Assembly (NCBI GenBank): GCA_944378225.1
Contig: CALWGE010000005.1
Coordinates: 1-64,000, forward strand
From: an uncultured Merdimonas sp.
GTDB lineage: Bacteria; Bacillota; Clostridia; Lachnospirales; Lachnospiraceae
Reading direction: 5' to 3'
DNA length: 64,000 bases
Below, one piece after another: positions 15,830 through 25,900 of the stretch. Under the pieces are notes generated by a model. That model searched no databases. It had not been told where the DNA came from and worked only from the letters and a program-made list of their open reading frames with translations. The first letter of the stretch is position 1; every line of letters starts with the position of its first letter. The translations under genes were made by a program, and so were the position numbers.

Positions 15830-16774
15830 ATGAAAAAGAAAGTAGTTAGTGTTTTAACAGCTGTTACCCTTTGCGCTGCCATGCTGGCAGGCTGCGGCGG
15901 AAGCAATGACACAGCAGCAACAGAGACAACAGAGACAACTGAGACCGCCGGAGAAGCTGAGGAGACTGAGGCAGCAACAGGCGACTTTGATACTGCAGCA
16001 GCAATTTCCGTATATTCCCGTGAGGATGGTTCCGGAACAAGAGGAGCTTTCGTTGAACTGATGGGAATTGAGCAGGAGGATGAGTCCGGTGAGAAGGTTG
16101 ATATGACCACACAGGATGCAACAATTACCAACAATACTTCTGTTATGATGACTGGCGTAGCCGGTGATCCGTATGCAATCGGATATGTATCTCTTGGTTC
16201 CATGAATGAAACAGTAAAGGCACTGACCATTGACGGTGTGGAAGCTTCTGTAGAGACCGTAAAAGATGGTTCCTACGCAGTAGCAAGACCGTTTAACATC
16301 GCTACCAAGGGTGAGCCGAGTGAAGTTGCCCAGGATTTCATCAACTACATTCTGAGCGCTGAGGGTCAGGCAATCGTGAGTGAAGAAGGATACATAACCA
16401 TCGACGACGCAGCTCCGGCATTTGAGGGCGGAAGCGTAGAAGGCGACATCGTAGTAGCTGGTTCCTCTTCTGTATCTCCGGTTATGGAGAAACTGGCAGA
16501 AGCTTACATGGCTCTTAACAGCAATGTAAACATTGAGATTCAGACCACAGACTCCTCTTCCGGAATGACTTCTGCTATCGACGGAACCTGTGATATCGGA
16601 ATGGCATCCCGCGCTCTGAAAGACAGCGAGACAGCTGAACTGACAGGAATCCAGATTGCACTGGACGGAATTGCGGTAATCGTAAACAATGAGAACCCGA
16701 CTGAGGGACTGACCTCTGAGCAGGTACAGAGCATCTACACAGGCGAGACAACCAGCTGGGCTGATGTACAGTAA
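15830..16774 (+). CDS. pstS: Phosphate ABC transporter binding lipoprotein, circularly permuted
   Basis: A 314-residue lipoprotein (lipobox LAGC, Cys22) with an acidic Thr/Glu-rich linker to about residue 52. The binding protein halves are in reversed order compared with classical PstS. The segment normally C-terminal comes first ('SVYSREDGSGTRGAF' at 60-74, followed by 'ARPFNIAT' and 'DFINYILSAEGQAIV'). The normally N-terminal phosphate-binding part comes second ('VVAGSSSVSPVMEKLAEAY' from about 208, 'GTCDIGMASRAL', 'DGIAVIVNNENP', 'IYTGETTSWADV'). All expected binding-loop motifs are present, so it is probably functional. It binds phosphate outside the membrane and delivers it to PstCA. RBS AGGAG before the ATG. 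Confidence 0.85.
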   Translation: MKKKVVSVLTAVTLCAAMLAGCGGSNDTAATETTETTETAGEAEETEAATGDFDTAAAISVYSREDGSGTRGAFVELMGIEQEDESGEKVDMTTQDATITNNTSVMMTGVAGDPYAIGYVSLGSMNETVKALTIDGVEASVETVKDGSYAVARPFNIATKGEPSEVAQDFINYILSAEGQAIVSEEGYITIDDAAPAFEGGSVEGDIVVAGSSSVSPVMEKLAEAYMALNSNVNIEIQTTDSSSGMTSAIDGTCDIGMASRALKDSETAELTGIQIALDGIAVIVNNENPTEGLTSEQVQSIYTGETTSWADVQ

Positions 16775-16799
16775 TTGGTAATTACGGGAGCAAAGACGT

Positions 16800-17705
16800 A
16801 TGAGTAAAGTGATGGAAAGCCAGGAATCAAAAAAAGGAAAGGCTTTCAGCGGTCACTGGAAAGAAAAAGGAATGCAGGCGGTGTTTTTTATAGCCGCCTG
16901 TACCTCTATCTTAGCGGTAGCCCTGATTTGCATTTTCCTGTTTGCAAACGGGGTTCCTGCTATAGCGGAGATCGGGCCCCTGAATTTCCTTCTGGGAGAG
17001 ACCTGGAGACCTGCAAACAATTTATATGGAATCTTTCCCTTCATATTAGGAAGTATTTATGTAACAGCCGGCGCGATTGCGATTGGAGTTCCCATCGGAA
17101 TCCTGACCTCCATCTTTATGGCGGAGTACTGCCCTTCCAGGATATACCGGCCTCTGAAGGCAGCAACGGAGCTTCTGGCCGGAATTCCTTCTGTAGTATA
17201 TGGTTTCTTTGGTATGCTGGTTCTGGTTCCGTTCATTCGTGAGACTACGGGAAGCAAGGGAAACGTGATGCTGACTGCCTGTATTCTGCTGGGAATTATG
17301 ATTCTGCCGACGATTATCGGAACGACAGAGTCTGCCCTCAGAAGCGTCACGAGAACCTACTATGAAGGGGCTCTCGCTCTGGGAGCGACAAAGGAACGGA
17401 CGATTTTCACCGTCATGCTTCCTGCCGCCAAGTCCGGCGTGCTGACGGGCGTGGTGCTGGGAATCGGACGCGCCATCGGCGAGACTATGGCGGTCATCAT
17501 GATTGCCGGAAACCAGGTGGGGATGCCGGAGGGACTCTTAAAGGGCGTGCGCACGCTGACTGCGAATATTGTGCTGGAAATGGGTTATGCCACAGACCTT
17601 CACAGAGAGGCGCTGATAGCTACAGCCGTTGTTCTCTTTGTTTTCATTCTGATTATAAACTTAAGTGTATCATTGTTAAGGAGGGGCGGAAATGCAGGCA
17701 ATTAA
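16800..17705 (+). CDS. pstC: Phosphate ABC transporter permease PstC
   Basis: A 301-residue inner-membrane subunit with six helices. The binding-protein-dependent transport EAA-like loop appears in 'YYEGALALGATKERTIFTVMLPAAKSGVLTG', and 'ATELLAGIPSVVYGFFG' is the PstC/PstA hallmark. It pairs with PstA to form the channel. It lies 25 bp after pstS (GGGAGC before the ATG) and overlaps pstA by 14 bp, indicating translational coupling. Confidence 0.92.
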   Translation: MSKVMESQESKKGKAFSGHWKEKGMQAVFFIAACTSILAVALICIFLFANGVPAIAEIGPLNFLLGETWRPANNLYGIFPFILGSIYVTAGAIAIGVPIGILTSIFMAEYCPSRIYRPLKAATELLAGIPSVVYGFFGMLVLVPFIRETTGSKGNVMLTACILLGIMILPTIIGTTESALRSVTRTYYEGALALGATKERTIFTVMLPAAKSGVLTGVVLGIGRAIGETMAVIMIAGNQVGMPEGLLKGVRTLTANIVLEMGYATDLHREALIATAVVLFVFILIINLSVSLLRRGGNAGN

Positions 17706-18564
17706 CAGACAGACCGCAGGCGACAAGCTGCGCGCCTACTTCAAGCATCCGGGCTCCCTGGTTCTGTTCCTGCTGGTGATGCTGGCATCGGTCGTTACCT
17801 TTGCGGTACTCGTGTTTCTGATTGCATATATATTGGTGAGAGGCGTTCCATATCTGACGCCGTCCCTGTTTTCTTTTGAATATAATTCGGACAATGTATC
17901 TCTGATGCCTGCGGTTGTCAACACGATTCTGATGATTCTGATGTCTCTTCTGCTGGCGGTACCCTTTGGAATTTTTGCGGCAATCTATCTGGTAGAGTAC
18001 GCAAAAAAGGGAAATAAGCTGGTAGGAATTGTCCGTGTGACAGCTGAGACGCTTTCCGGTATTCCTTCTATTGTATATGGATTGTTCGGTATGCTGTTCT
18101 TTGTAACTACACTGCACTGGAGTTACTCCATGATATCGGGCGCCTTCACTCTGGCTATCATGATTCTGCCTTTGATTATGCGAACCACAGAGGAAGCGCT
18201 GCTGGCGGTGCCGGATTCTTATCGTGAAGGAAGCTTTGGTCTGGGTGCCGGAAAACTGCGTACCGTATTCCGAATCGTGCTTCCCAGCGCGATTCCGGGA
18301 ATTCTGGCAGGTGTAATCCTTGGAATCGGACGTATCGTCGGCGAGACAGCGGCACTGATGTATACTTCAGGAACTGTAGCCAAATATGCCGGTCCCATGG
18401 ATTCCGGACGTACTCTGGCGGTACATATGTATGTGCTGACCAGTGAAGCGCTTCACGTAAATGAAGCTTCGGCCACCGCGGTTGTACTGCTGATTATCGT
18501 CATCGCAATCAATGCGCTTTCCGGCTTTGTAGCCAAGAAACTGACACAGAAGACAGGAGCCTGA
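17692..18564 (+). CDS. pstA: Phosphate ABC transporter permease PstA
   Basis: A 290-residue six-helix permease. Seen: '[18 protein letters not shown]', the EAA-type loop '[32 protein letters not shown]', and '[15 protein letters not shown]'. The ATG is preceded by AAGGAGGGGCGG inside the end of pstC. It forms the heterodimeric phosphate channel with PstC; the ATPase gene follows after 44 bp. Confidence 0.92.
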   Translation: MQAINRQTAGDKLRAYFKHPGSLVLFLLVMLASVVTFAVLVFLIAYILVRGVPYLTPSLFSFEYNSDNVSLMPAVVNTILMILMSLLLAVPFGIFAAIYLVEYAKKGNKLVGIVRVTAETLSGIPSIVYGLFGMLFFVTTLHWSYSMISGAFTLAIMILPLIMRTTEEALLAVPDSYREGSFGLGAGKLRTVFRIVLPSAIPGILAGVILGIGRIVGETAALMYTSGTVAKYAGPMDSGRTLAVHMYVLTSEALHVNEASATAVVLLIIVIAINALSGFVAKKLTQKTGA

Positions 18565-18608
18565 GAAACAATCTCATGCACTGCAGGACAGATGGGAGTA
18601 AATATAGA

Positions 18609-19358
18609 ATGAGTATCATGCAAATCGAGAATCTGGATCTGTTTTACGGAGATTTTCAGGCTCTCAAAAATATCAATATGGAAATACAGGCCAATGAAAT
18701 TACGGCTTTTATCGGACCTTCCGGATGCGGAAAATCCACTTTTTTAAAAACTCTGAACAGAATGAACGATCTGGTGGAAGGATGCAGAATCACAGGAAAA
18801 GTTCTGCTGGAAGGACAGGATATTTACCGGGGAATGGATGTAAACCTGCTGCGCAGACGTGTGGGAATGGTATTTCAGAAACCCAATCCCTTCCCTATGA
18901 GTATTTATGACAATATTGCCTACGGACCGAGAACCCACGGCATCCGGAGTAAGGCGAAGCTGGACGATATCGTGGAAGGAGCTCTCCGGAATGCAGCTAT
19001 CTGGGATGAGACCAAAGATCGTCTGAAGTCAAGTGCCCTTGGTATGTCAGGCGGACAGCAGCAGAGACTCTGCATTGCCAGAGCCCTGGCGGTACAGCCC
19101 GATGTACTCCTGATGGATGAGCCGACTTCGGCATTGGATCCGATTTCTACATCCAGAATTGAAGACCTCTGCATGGAGCTGAAAAAAGATTATACAATTA
19201 TTATTGTAACGCATAATATGCAGCAGGCGGCCCGTATTTCTGACAAAACAGCGTTTTTCCTTCTGGGAGAGGTGATTGAGATGGGCGGTACCGATCAGAT
19301 CTTCTCTATGCCTAAGGATGAGCGGACAGAAAACTATATCTCAGGAAGGTTTGGTTGA
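18609..19358 (+). CDS. pstB: Phosphate ABC transporter ATPase PstB
   Basis: A 249-residue ATPase. Walker [10 protein letters not shown] at about 36-44, Q-loop '[17 protein letters not shown]' (a PstB hallmark), signature '[18 protein letters not shown]', Walker B '[13 protein letters not shown]' and switch histidine in '[10 protein letters not shown]'. The ATG at 18609 is chosen because GGGAG lies about ten bases before it and the family begins with '[11 protein letters not shown]'-like sequence; the ATG at 18576 would add an uncharacteristic tail. It energises PstCA import. Confidence 0.93.
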   Translation: MSIMQIENLDLFYGDFQALKNINMEIQANEITAFIGPSGCGKSTFLKTLNRMNDLVEGCRITGKVLLEGQDIYRGMDVNLLRRRVGMVFQKPNPFPMSIYDNIAYGPRTHGIRSKAKLDDIVEGALRNAAIWDETKDRLKSSALGMSGGQQQRLCIARALAVQPDVLLMDEPTSALDPISTSRIEDLCMELKKDYTIIIVTHNMQQAARISDKTAFFLLGEVIEMGGTDQIFSMPKDERTENYISGRFG

Positions 19359-19365
19359 TAAGAAG

Positions 19366-20013
19366 ATGAGAGATTATTATGAGGAGCAGCTGAATAAACT
19401 GCATACACAGATGATTTCCATGGGCGGTCTCTGCGAGAAGGCCATCGCCGATGCCACAAAGGCACTGACGGATGGTGATGTGGAACTGGCAAAGGCTGTA
19501 ATGGAAGGCGATGCCAAAATTAATCAGCAGGAGAGGGACATTGAAGCCCTGTGCATCAAACTTCTGCTGCATCAGCAGCCTGTGGCCGGCGATATGCGGC
19601 GTATTTCCGCCGCACTCAAGATGGTGACCGATATGGAGCGTGTAGGAGATCAGGCAGCAGACATTGCTGAGATTGTAGTACAGATGAATGAGAAGCTGCC
19701 GGATAAATTCCTTCATATCTGCAAAATGGGGACACTGGCCATGAAGATGGTAACGGACAGTGTCAACGCCTATGTGGATCTGGATCTGAAACTGGCAGGA
19801 GAGGTAATTCACAGTGACGATGAAGTGGATGAACTGTTTCTGAAGGTCCGGGGAGAGATTCTGGATGCGATTCGGGAAGACAGCAGTAAAGAGGAGGAGC
19901 TCCTGGATCTGTTTATGATAACAAAGTATTATGAGCGGATTGGCGATCATGCGACCAATATTGCGGAATGGGTGGAATATGCCATGACGGGAGAGCGGTC
20001 TGAGGAAAATTAA
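19366..20013 (+). CDS. phoU: Phosphate signalling protein PhoU
   Basis: A 215-residue two-fold helical-bundle protein that links the Pst transporter to the PhoR kinase and represses the Pho response under phosphate sufficiency. The start 'MRDYYEEQLNKL' is the family-typical beginning. Two metal-binding repeats are visible: 'MERVGDQAADIAE' and 'YERIGDHATNIAEW'. The ATG lies 7 bp after pstB; only a distant AGGAAGG precedes it, so coupling to pstB is likely. Last gene of pstSCAB-phoU. Confidence 0.92.
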   Translation: MRDYYEEQLNKLHTQMISMGGLCEKAIADATKALTDGDVELAKAVMEGDAKINQQERDIEALCIKLLLHQQPVAGDMRRISAALKMVTDMERVGDQAADIAEIVVQMNEKLPDKFLHICKMGTLAMKMVTDSVNAYVDLDLKLAGEVIHSDDEVDELFLKVRGEILDAIREDSSKEEELLDLFMITKYYERIGDHATNIAEWVEYAMTGERSEEN

Positions 20014-20096
20014 TCCTGTCCTCGTATCTTTGCGCGTCAACAGATAAACAGGAAAAATAATTTGCAAATTTAAGATGTTTTTCTTCATTAAATATT

Positions 20097-20142
20097 AAAA
20101 AATGACTGTTATACTTGAAATAAAGCAGGGCAGTCATTTTTT
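20097..20142 (+). terminator. Terminator of the pst-phoU operon
   Basis: AAAAAATGACTG (20097-20108) pairs with CAGTCATTTTTT (20131-20142), which continues as a T-run. The loop is unusually long (22 nt), and the structure can work in both directions. Confidence 0.7.
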
Positions 20143-20182
20143 TTGCGTGTTTTTAAGACCAGAGAGAGGAGGAACAGACTTC

Positions 20183-21388
20183 ATGAGACAGGAAAGATTA
20201 TGGTGCATATGGATACTGATGCTCTGTCTGTGCGCGGGCTGCAGTGGCAGAATGGATCAGCAGAACATGCGGTCTGTAAAACAGGAATCTCTGGGAGCAG
20301 AAAATGCAGTCCCGGAAGATGCCGGTAATTCTGAGCCGGAAGATGAGGCGGAAAATTCAGATAAAAGCATTTCCCCGGCAGCTGCCACAAATGAGCGGAT
20401 GACATCGGACGGAGAACTTCAGGGAATTACGATTCGAATTTATCACTCAGACGAAGCGGCAGAGCACATCTGCGTGAATACAGCTTTGACCGAAAAAATT
20501 ACGCCGGAGATTCTGCTTCTGAATCTTTCCTCTTATGGGATGATACCGGAAGATGTAAAGGTGGAAAGTTTCTCCGCAGAAAAAGGAGAAACAAGGAGAC
20601 TGACTCTTGATCTGTCTCCGGATTTCTCAGACTATCTGAATTCCATGGGAACATCCGGTGAGTATCTGGTAATGGGAAGTCTTGTTAATACATTTCTTGA
20701 TGCCTATAACGCTTCTGCTGTCAAGGTAACGGCCGGGGGAGCAGTAATTGAAACGGGACATCAGATATATGACGGCTGGCTGGAGCAGTATGATTACGTG
20801 AAGGCATCCTATTCGGTATCGGATGGACTGCTTCAGAAAGATAAAGTGAATTTCTGCTATCCGCAGCTTCAGAACTGTACAGATACTGAGCTTCAGGAAA
20901 AATGGAACAGAATTATAAAAGAGAAAGTGGAGAGTATGGCAGAGGAGCTGAAAGAGGGCGTTTCTCTGTATGGAAAGTATGATATTAAAACTATGAACGA
21001 TGAGTTGCTTTCCATTCTGTTTTCCGGGGATATCTCCAGTCCGGACTCAGCCTATTCTTCCCGTTTTCAGTTTACTTACAATATCGATATGAAGACAGGG
21101 GAAAGTATCCGGCTGGCCCATTACAGGGATGTGGATCAGATAGCTGAGGATATGATGAATGGGAAAAATTATACAGTCAGCGGCGAGCTGGCTTCAGAGT
21201 TTCAGGCCCGGCTCACAGTGCTGTACGGTGATGCCAGACAGCTGGCTGCAGCTCTCAGAGGATTTGATTTTGGAAAAGGGCAGGAGCAGCATCCGGGAGG
21301 ATATTCCTGGCAGGAAGACGGAAAGACCTGGCTGTCTATAGAAGTGCCTCATGCACTGGGGGATTATGTTAATGTAGAACTTCAATAA
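20183..21388 (+). CDS. Lipoprotein with GerMN-like domain and DUF4163/RsiV-like C-terminus
   Basis: A 401-residue exported lipoprotein (hydrophobic start, lipobox LCAGC, Cys15). After an acidic linker, residues about 75-190 ('ITIRIYHSDEAAEHI' through 'GEYLVMGSLVNTFLDAYNASAVKVTAGGAVIETGH') read as a GerMN domain, found in spore germination and envelope lipoproteins. The remaining ~210 residues ('KDKVNFCYPQLQNCTD', 'FTYNIDMKTGESIRLAHYRDVDQ') resemble the DUF4163/DUF3298 region of PdaC and RsiV. RBS GAGGAGGAA. Monocistronic after the pst terminator; a link to phosphate is not evident. Precise function unknown. Confidence 0.65.
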   Translation: MRQERLWCIWILMLCLCAGCSGRMDQQNMRSVKQESLGAENAVPEDAGNSEPEDEAENSDKSISPAAATNERMTSDGELQGITIRIYHSDEAAEHICVNTALTEKITPEILLLNLSSYGMIPEDVKVESFSAEKGETRRLTLDLSPDFSDYLNSMGTSGEYLVMGSLVNTFLDAYNASAVKVTAGGAVIETGHQIYDGWLEQYDYVKASYSVSDGLLQKDKVNFCYPQLQNCTDTELQEKWNRIIKEKVESMAEELKEGVSLYGKYDIKTMNDELLSILFSGDISSPDSAYSSRFQFTYNIDMKTGESIRLAHYRDVDQIAEDMMNGKNYTVSGELASEFQARLTVLYGDARQLAAALRGFDFGKGQEQHPGGYSWQEDGKTWLSIEVPHALGDYVNVELQ

Positions 21389-21405
21389 ATATTCTGAATA
21401 TTTAT
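21385..21405 (+). terminator. AT-rich hairpin at the end of the lipoprotein gene
   Basis: ATAAATAT (21385-21392) and ATATTTAT (21398-21405) flank a 5-nt loop across the stop codon. It is weak because it is all A/T, but it is the only terminator-like structure before the next promoter. Confidence 0.3.
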
Positions 21406-21484
21406 AATATTTAAAATAATACACACATAAAAATGACGGATAAAAAATAAAAGCTGATTTAATAAAAAATATTTCAAAAAAGTG

Positions 21485-21513
21485 TTGACAAATACGGAAA
21501 CGATGGCTATAAT
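21485..21513 (+). promoter_or_regulatory. Perfect consensus promoter of the candidate large RNA
   Basis: TTGACA (21485-21490) and TATAAT (21508-21513) with a 17-bp spacer, a full sigma-A consensus. No gene begins for more than 650 bp downstream. Confidence 0.85.
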
Positions 21514-21519
21514 GTAATC

Positions 21520-22055
21520 AAAGATAAGGAACAGAAAAAAATAAAACAACAACACCACATTATCTTAGAAGAATATAATTAATTATATTTAATATAGATT
21601 ATGAGGTGAATCCAAGAAAGAGAGGTACAGTCCAACCAAAACTTAACGAGTTACCCTATAATCTAAGAAAAGGAGGTACGGACCACCGAAGACGTAAAGG
21701 TGACCTTCTGATAGAACTTAAGAGACAGATGTAAAACATCTGAATCAAGAGTAATATGAACGGAGGTCAGGGTAAAAAGAAAAACGTTCGATGAGAATCG
21801 GCAGAAGAAGAAAAGCCGGAAAAGAAGAAACAAAGAAGCATACAGAAACCGGAAAAGAAAAGCTTTATCAATGAGAAGAAGACGAGAAAAAGCCGAACAC
21901 AGAAGAAGTCGAACGAAGAAGTCATAAGGACTTCGAAAAACTGAAAAGTTACTTGAAAACAGAATAGGAAAAGAGAGGTAACAGTCCAATGGACAGCATA
22001 GTATGACAGCGGATATCAATGAAGAAAAGTAATTGATATCCGCTGACTTTGTGTG
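21520..22055 (+). ncRNA. Candidate large structured non-coding RNA (about 540 nt)
   Basis: The region has a perfect promoter, no credible frame on the plus strand, and a strongly purine-rich composition. Clear hairpins: 21553-21565 with 21596-21608 (two mismatches) enclosing the 18-bp palindrome 21572-21589; AAGGT-G-ACCTT at 21697-21707; CAGATGT-AAA-ACATCTG at 21726-21742; GAACG/CGTTC at 21758-21789; CGAT-GAGA-ATCG (GNRA tetraloop) at 21789-21800; GAAGTC/GACTTC at 21918-21934; GTCC-AAT-GGAC at 21984-21994; and a 14-bp terminal stem 22007-22045. The motif GAGGTA followed by GTCC or GACC recurs near 21622, 21673 and 21975. Size and style resemble large structured RNAs such as OLE or ROOL, but I cannot assign a family. 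It does not show RNase P, tmRNA, SRP or 6S landmarks. Confidence 0.6.
22007..22050 (+). terminator. 3' hairpin of the candidate RNA
   Basis: CAGCGGATATCAAT (22007-22020) pairs perfectly with ATTGATATCCGCTG (22032-22045) around an 11-nt loop. The following U-tract is weak (ACTTTGTGTG), so it may be a stable 3' end rather than an efficient terminator. Confidence 0.6.
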
Positions 22056-22086
22056 TGGAAAAGAATCGGCAGATATAGTTCTGCAC

Positions 22087-22115
22087 TTGAATAATTTCTC
22101 CATACAAGATAAAAT
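22087..22115 (+). promoter_or_regulatory. Promoter of the ABC exporter operon
   Basis: TTGAAT (22087-22092) and TAAAAT (22110-22115), spacer 17 bp, downstream of the candidate RNA's terminal hairpin. A small CAGCCTGT/ACAGGTTG hairpin follows in the leader (about 22138-22158). Confidence 0.65.
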
Positions 22116-22185
22116 AAAAAAGGAACTAAGCGGAAACAGCCTGTGTCGTACAGGTTGTAAACATAAGATGTCAGGAGGATATTTC

Positions 22186-22890
22186 TTGAATCATTTTGTA
22201 GAGCTTAGGGGGGTAAAGAAAATATACCACATGGGCGAGGTTTCGATCACCGCCGTGGATGGTATTGATTTTGAGATCGAAAAAGGAGAATTTGCAGTTA
22301 TTGTAGGACCCAGCGGCGCAGGCAAGACGACTGTGCTGAATATACTGGGAGGCATGGACACCTGTACGGAAGGCGAAGTATGGGTGGATGGAAAAGATGT
22401 GGGAAAATTCCGGGGAAAACAGCTGACGGCTTACCGGAGAGATGATATCGGTTTTGTGTTTCAGTTTTATAACCTGGTACAGAATCTGACAGCTCTGGAG
22501 AATGTGGAGCTTGCGCTCCAGATTTGCAGAGATCCTCTGGATGCAAGGCAGGTTCTGGAAGAGGTAGGACTGGGGCAGAGAACCGATAATTTTCCTGGGC
22601 AGCTTTCGGGAGGAGAGCAGCAGCGTGTTGCGATTGCCAGAGCGCTTGCCAAAAACCCGAAACTTTTGCTGTGCGATGAACCTACGGGAGCTCTGGACTA
22701 TAATACAGGAAAAGCGATTCTGAAACTTCTGCAGGATACCTGCCGGGAGCGCGGCATGACAGTTGTGGTTATTACGCACAACTCGGCCATTGCGCCTATG
22801 GCGGATCGGATTATCAAGATCAGGAACGGACGGGTCAGCGATATGAAGCTGAACAGAAATCCTGTGTCGGTGGAGACGATTGAGTGGTAG
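22186..22890 (+). CDS. ABC transporter ATPase, MacB/LolD-like
   Basis: A 234-residue ATPase. Walker [10 protein letters not shown] at about 41-49, signature '[20 protein letters not shown]', Walker B '[13 protein letters not shown]' and switch 'VVITHN'. The 'EPTGALD' form is typical of MacB/BceA/LolD-type exporters. The TTG at 22186 is taken as start because AGGAGG lies seven bases upstream; an in-frame ATG at 22168 precedes that ribosome site. It is followed by the cognate FtsX-type permease gene after 13 bp. Confidence 0.88.
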   Translation: MNHFVELRGVKKIYHMGEVSITAVDGIDFEIEKGEFAVIVGPSGAGKTTVLNILGGMDTCTEGEVWVDGKDVGKFRGKQLTAYRRDDIGFVFQFYNLVQNLTALENVELALQICRDPLDARQVLEEVGLGQRTDNFPGQLSGGEQQRVAIARALAKNPKLLLCDEPTGALDYNTGKAILKLLQDTCRERGMTVVVITHNSAIAPMADRIIKIRNGRVSDMKLNRNPVSVETIEW

Positions 22891-22903
22891 CAGGGCAGGG
22901 AAG

Positions 22904-25900
22904 ATGATGAAGAAAAAAGCGCTGAAAAAAGAATTTTACATGGAAGTCCGCAGGACTTTAAACCGCTTTCTGTCGCTTCTTCTGATTACAGCCCTTGGAG
23001 TGGCTTTTTTCTCAGGAATCAGAGCTGCTCAGCCGGATATGGAGCTGTCTGCGGACAGGTATTATGATGAGACCCGGCTGATGGATATCAGTGTTCAGGG
23101 TACTCTCGGACTAACGGAAGAAGATGTGCAGAGTATTGCAGCTGTAGAGGGTGTCAAAAGTGTGATGCCCTGTTATTCCATGGATATGTATGGAACGGTG
23201 AAGGGAGAACAGCTGAATCTGGAGGTTATGTCCATACCGGAAAGCATGAATCTGCTTACGCTGACAGAAGGCAGGATGCCGGAGAACGAGCAGGAATGCG
23301 TGGTGGACAGCAAACTTCTGGAAGAGGGAAGTATCCATATAGGGGATACGGTGATTCTGCGTTCCGCCGATGAGGATCTGGATACGGAAGATATCCTGGA
23401 TTCAGAAGAATTTACAGTGACAGGAGCAGTCACCAGTCCGTATTATATATCTCTGGAACGTGGCAATACCAGTATCGGAAACGGTACACTCAACGGTTTT
23501 CTGGCCATACCGGAGAGCAGTTTTGTTATGGATTATTACACAGAGATCTGTGTGGAGATAGAAGGCGGCTCAGAGCTGAACAGCTACAGCGACGCCTACG
23601 AGAGACTGGCGGACACAGTAGTGGAGAGAATCGAAGCCATAGCGGATGAACGCTGTGAGATTCGGTACGCCCAGCTGCAGGAAGACGGCCGGAAGGAGAT
23701 AGAAGACGCAAAACAGGAAATCGCAGATGCCAGAGCAGAACTGGAGGATGCTGCCAGGGAACTGGAAGACGGCAGAGCAGAACTGGAGGATGCGAAGCAG
23801 GAACTGACAGACGGCCGTAAAGAACTGGCGGATGGTGAAGCGGAATTTGCGGAGAAGGAACAGGAATATCAGGATGCCAGAAAGAAGACGGCTGACGGAT
23901 GGGAGCAGGCAGACCGCGGAAGAAGAGAAATCATCTATGCAGAGAAGCAGCTGGAGAACGGCTGGGCTCAGTATGAGGAAGGAAAACGGCAGATTGAAGA
24001 GGGTTATGCGGCTCTGGCGCCTTATGAGGAGCAGTATGCTCAGCTTCAGGAAGGACAGACTGAGCTGCAGGCCGGTATCGGTCAGCTTCAGGATGGACTT
24101 GATACAATACAGGCAGGTCTGGATCAGATCCAGACAAAGACAGAAGAGCTCGAGGGAACGCTTGCGGTAATCCGGAATCGGATGGAAGAGATGGAGAAGG
24201 TTCCCGAAGATGAATGGTCAGAAGAATGGAAGAAAGAGTATGAGGAGCTGACTGTGGGGAAAGAGGCCGCAGAGAAAGGACTTGAAGAGCTTGAAGCGCA
24301 GAAAGGAGAGCTTGAAGCGCAGAAAGCGGAACTGACTCCCCAGCTGGCAGATCTTCAGGAGCAGCTCTCAGCCTGTCAGCAGGGAATCGCGCAGCTTAAG
24401 CCTGTGATTGAAGAGCAGAAGGCAAAACTCGATGCAGGAGCGGCAGAGCTGGCCGCCAGCAAGGAACAGCTGGATGCGGCTCAGGCAGAGATTGATTCAG
24501 CTAATGGTGAGATCAGTAAGGCTGTGGAGCAGTTGTCAGAGGCGGAAGACGAGCTTGCGGACGCAGAGGTTCAGCTGGCAGATGGACGGAAAGAGCTTGC
24601 GGATGCCAGACAGGAGCTGGCAGACGGGGAACAGGAAGTTGCGGATGCAGAACAGGAACTTGCAGACGGCGAGCAGGAGTATGCAGAGGCAAAGGCCGAA
24701 GCTGACGATGAAATTGCTGACGCAGAAGAACAGATTGCGGACGGGGAACAGGAACTGGCAGACATGGAGATGCAGGAGTGGTATGTTCTGGACCGCGAGT
24801 ACATTGCATCTTATACGGATTACGGACAGAACTCTGAGAGGATTGGAGCCATCGGACGTGTATTCCCGGCGATTTTCTTCCTGGTAGCTGCTCTGGTCTG
24901 TCTTACAACCATGACTCGTATGGTGGAAGAAGAACGCACCCAGATAGGAACTCTGAAGGCGTTGGGCTACAGCAGAGGCGATATTGCTGCCAAATATATT
25001 TTATACGCCCTGATTTCCAGTCTCCTGGGAAGTCTGATAGGCCTGGTGGCCGGACAGAAGGCACTGCCCGCGGTCATCATGACGGCATATCGGATCCTTT
25101 ATCCGGATCTTCCCTATATGCTGACGCCTCTGAATCTGAAATATTCGGTTATGGCGACGGGAGCTGCGGTACTCTGTACAACTCTTGCTGCCTGGGCAGC
25201 CTGTTATAAAGAAATGTTTGCCGTGCCCGCAGAACTGATGCGGCCTGCGGCGCCCAAATCCGGAAAACGTGTATTTCTGGAGAGGATGCAAATTATCTGG
25301 AAACGGCTTAATTTCAGTCAGAAGGCTGCGGCCCGGAATCTGATCCGGTACAAAAAAAGATTTTTCATGACGATTTTCGGAATCGGCGGCTGTACAGCTC
25401 TGCTGCTGGTAGGCTTTGGCCTGAAGGATTCTGTATCTTATATGGGAATCGGACAGTTTGAGGAAGTGTTCGTCTATGATGGCTCTATCATTTTTGACGC
25501 TGACGCAGAGGAAGCCGACAGAGAAGCGCTTGACGAGGCTGTGGAAGAAGATGAAAGAATTACAGATTCGGCCAGGATGCTGGAGACTGCCGTGGATGTG
25601 GAAAAAGACGGCGTGCGTAAAAGTGCTTATCTCGTAGTTCCGGAAGAAAAAGAAAGCCTGGAGCGTTACGTACAGCTTCGGGGTCGCGGGGAGGAAGAAC
25701 TGTACGAGCTGGACGAAGATGGAATCATTATTTCAGAGAAGCTGGCAAGCCTTCTGGGAGTATCAGAAGGAGACACAGTGATTCTGAGTGAGGATGACGC
25801 GGAGCATGTGGAAGCTGTGATTTCTCATGTGGCAGAAAATTACTTCATGCATTACGTCTATATGAGCCCGGAACTTTACGAAAAGCTGTACGGGGAAACG

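Noticed and set aside
21520..22055. RNase P, tmRNA, 6S or SRP RNA
   Set aside because: The family landmarks I know (GAGGAAAGTCC core of RNase P, the tRNA-like ends and tag frame of tmRNA) are not seen.
21663..22103. 146-residue frame on the minus strand under the candidate RNA
   Set aside because: Extreme Phe/Leu/Ser bias is the complement of a purine-rich strand; no ribosome site or family motif.
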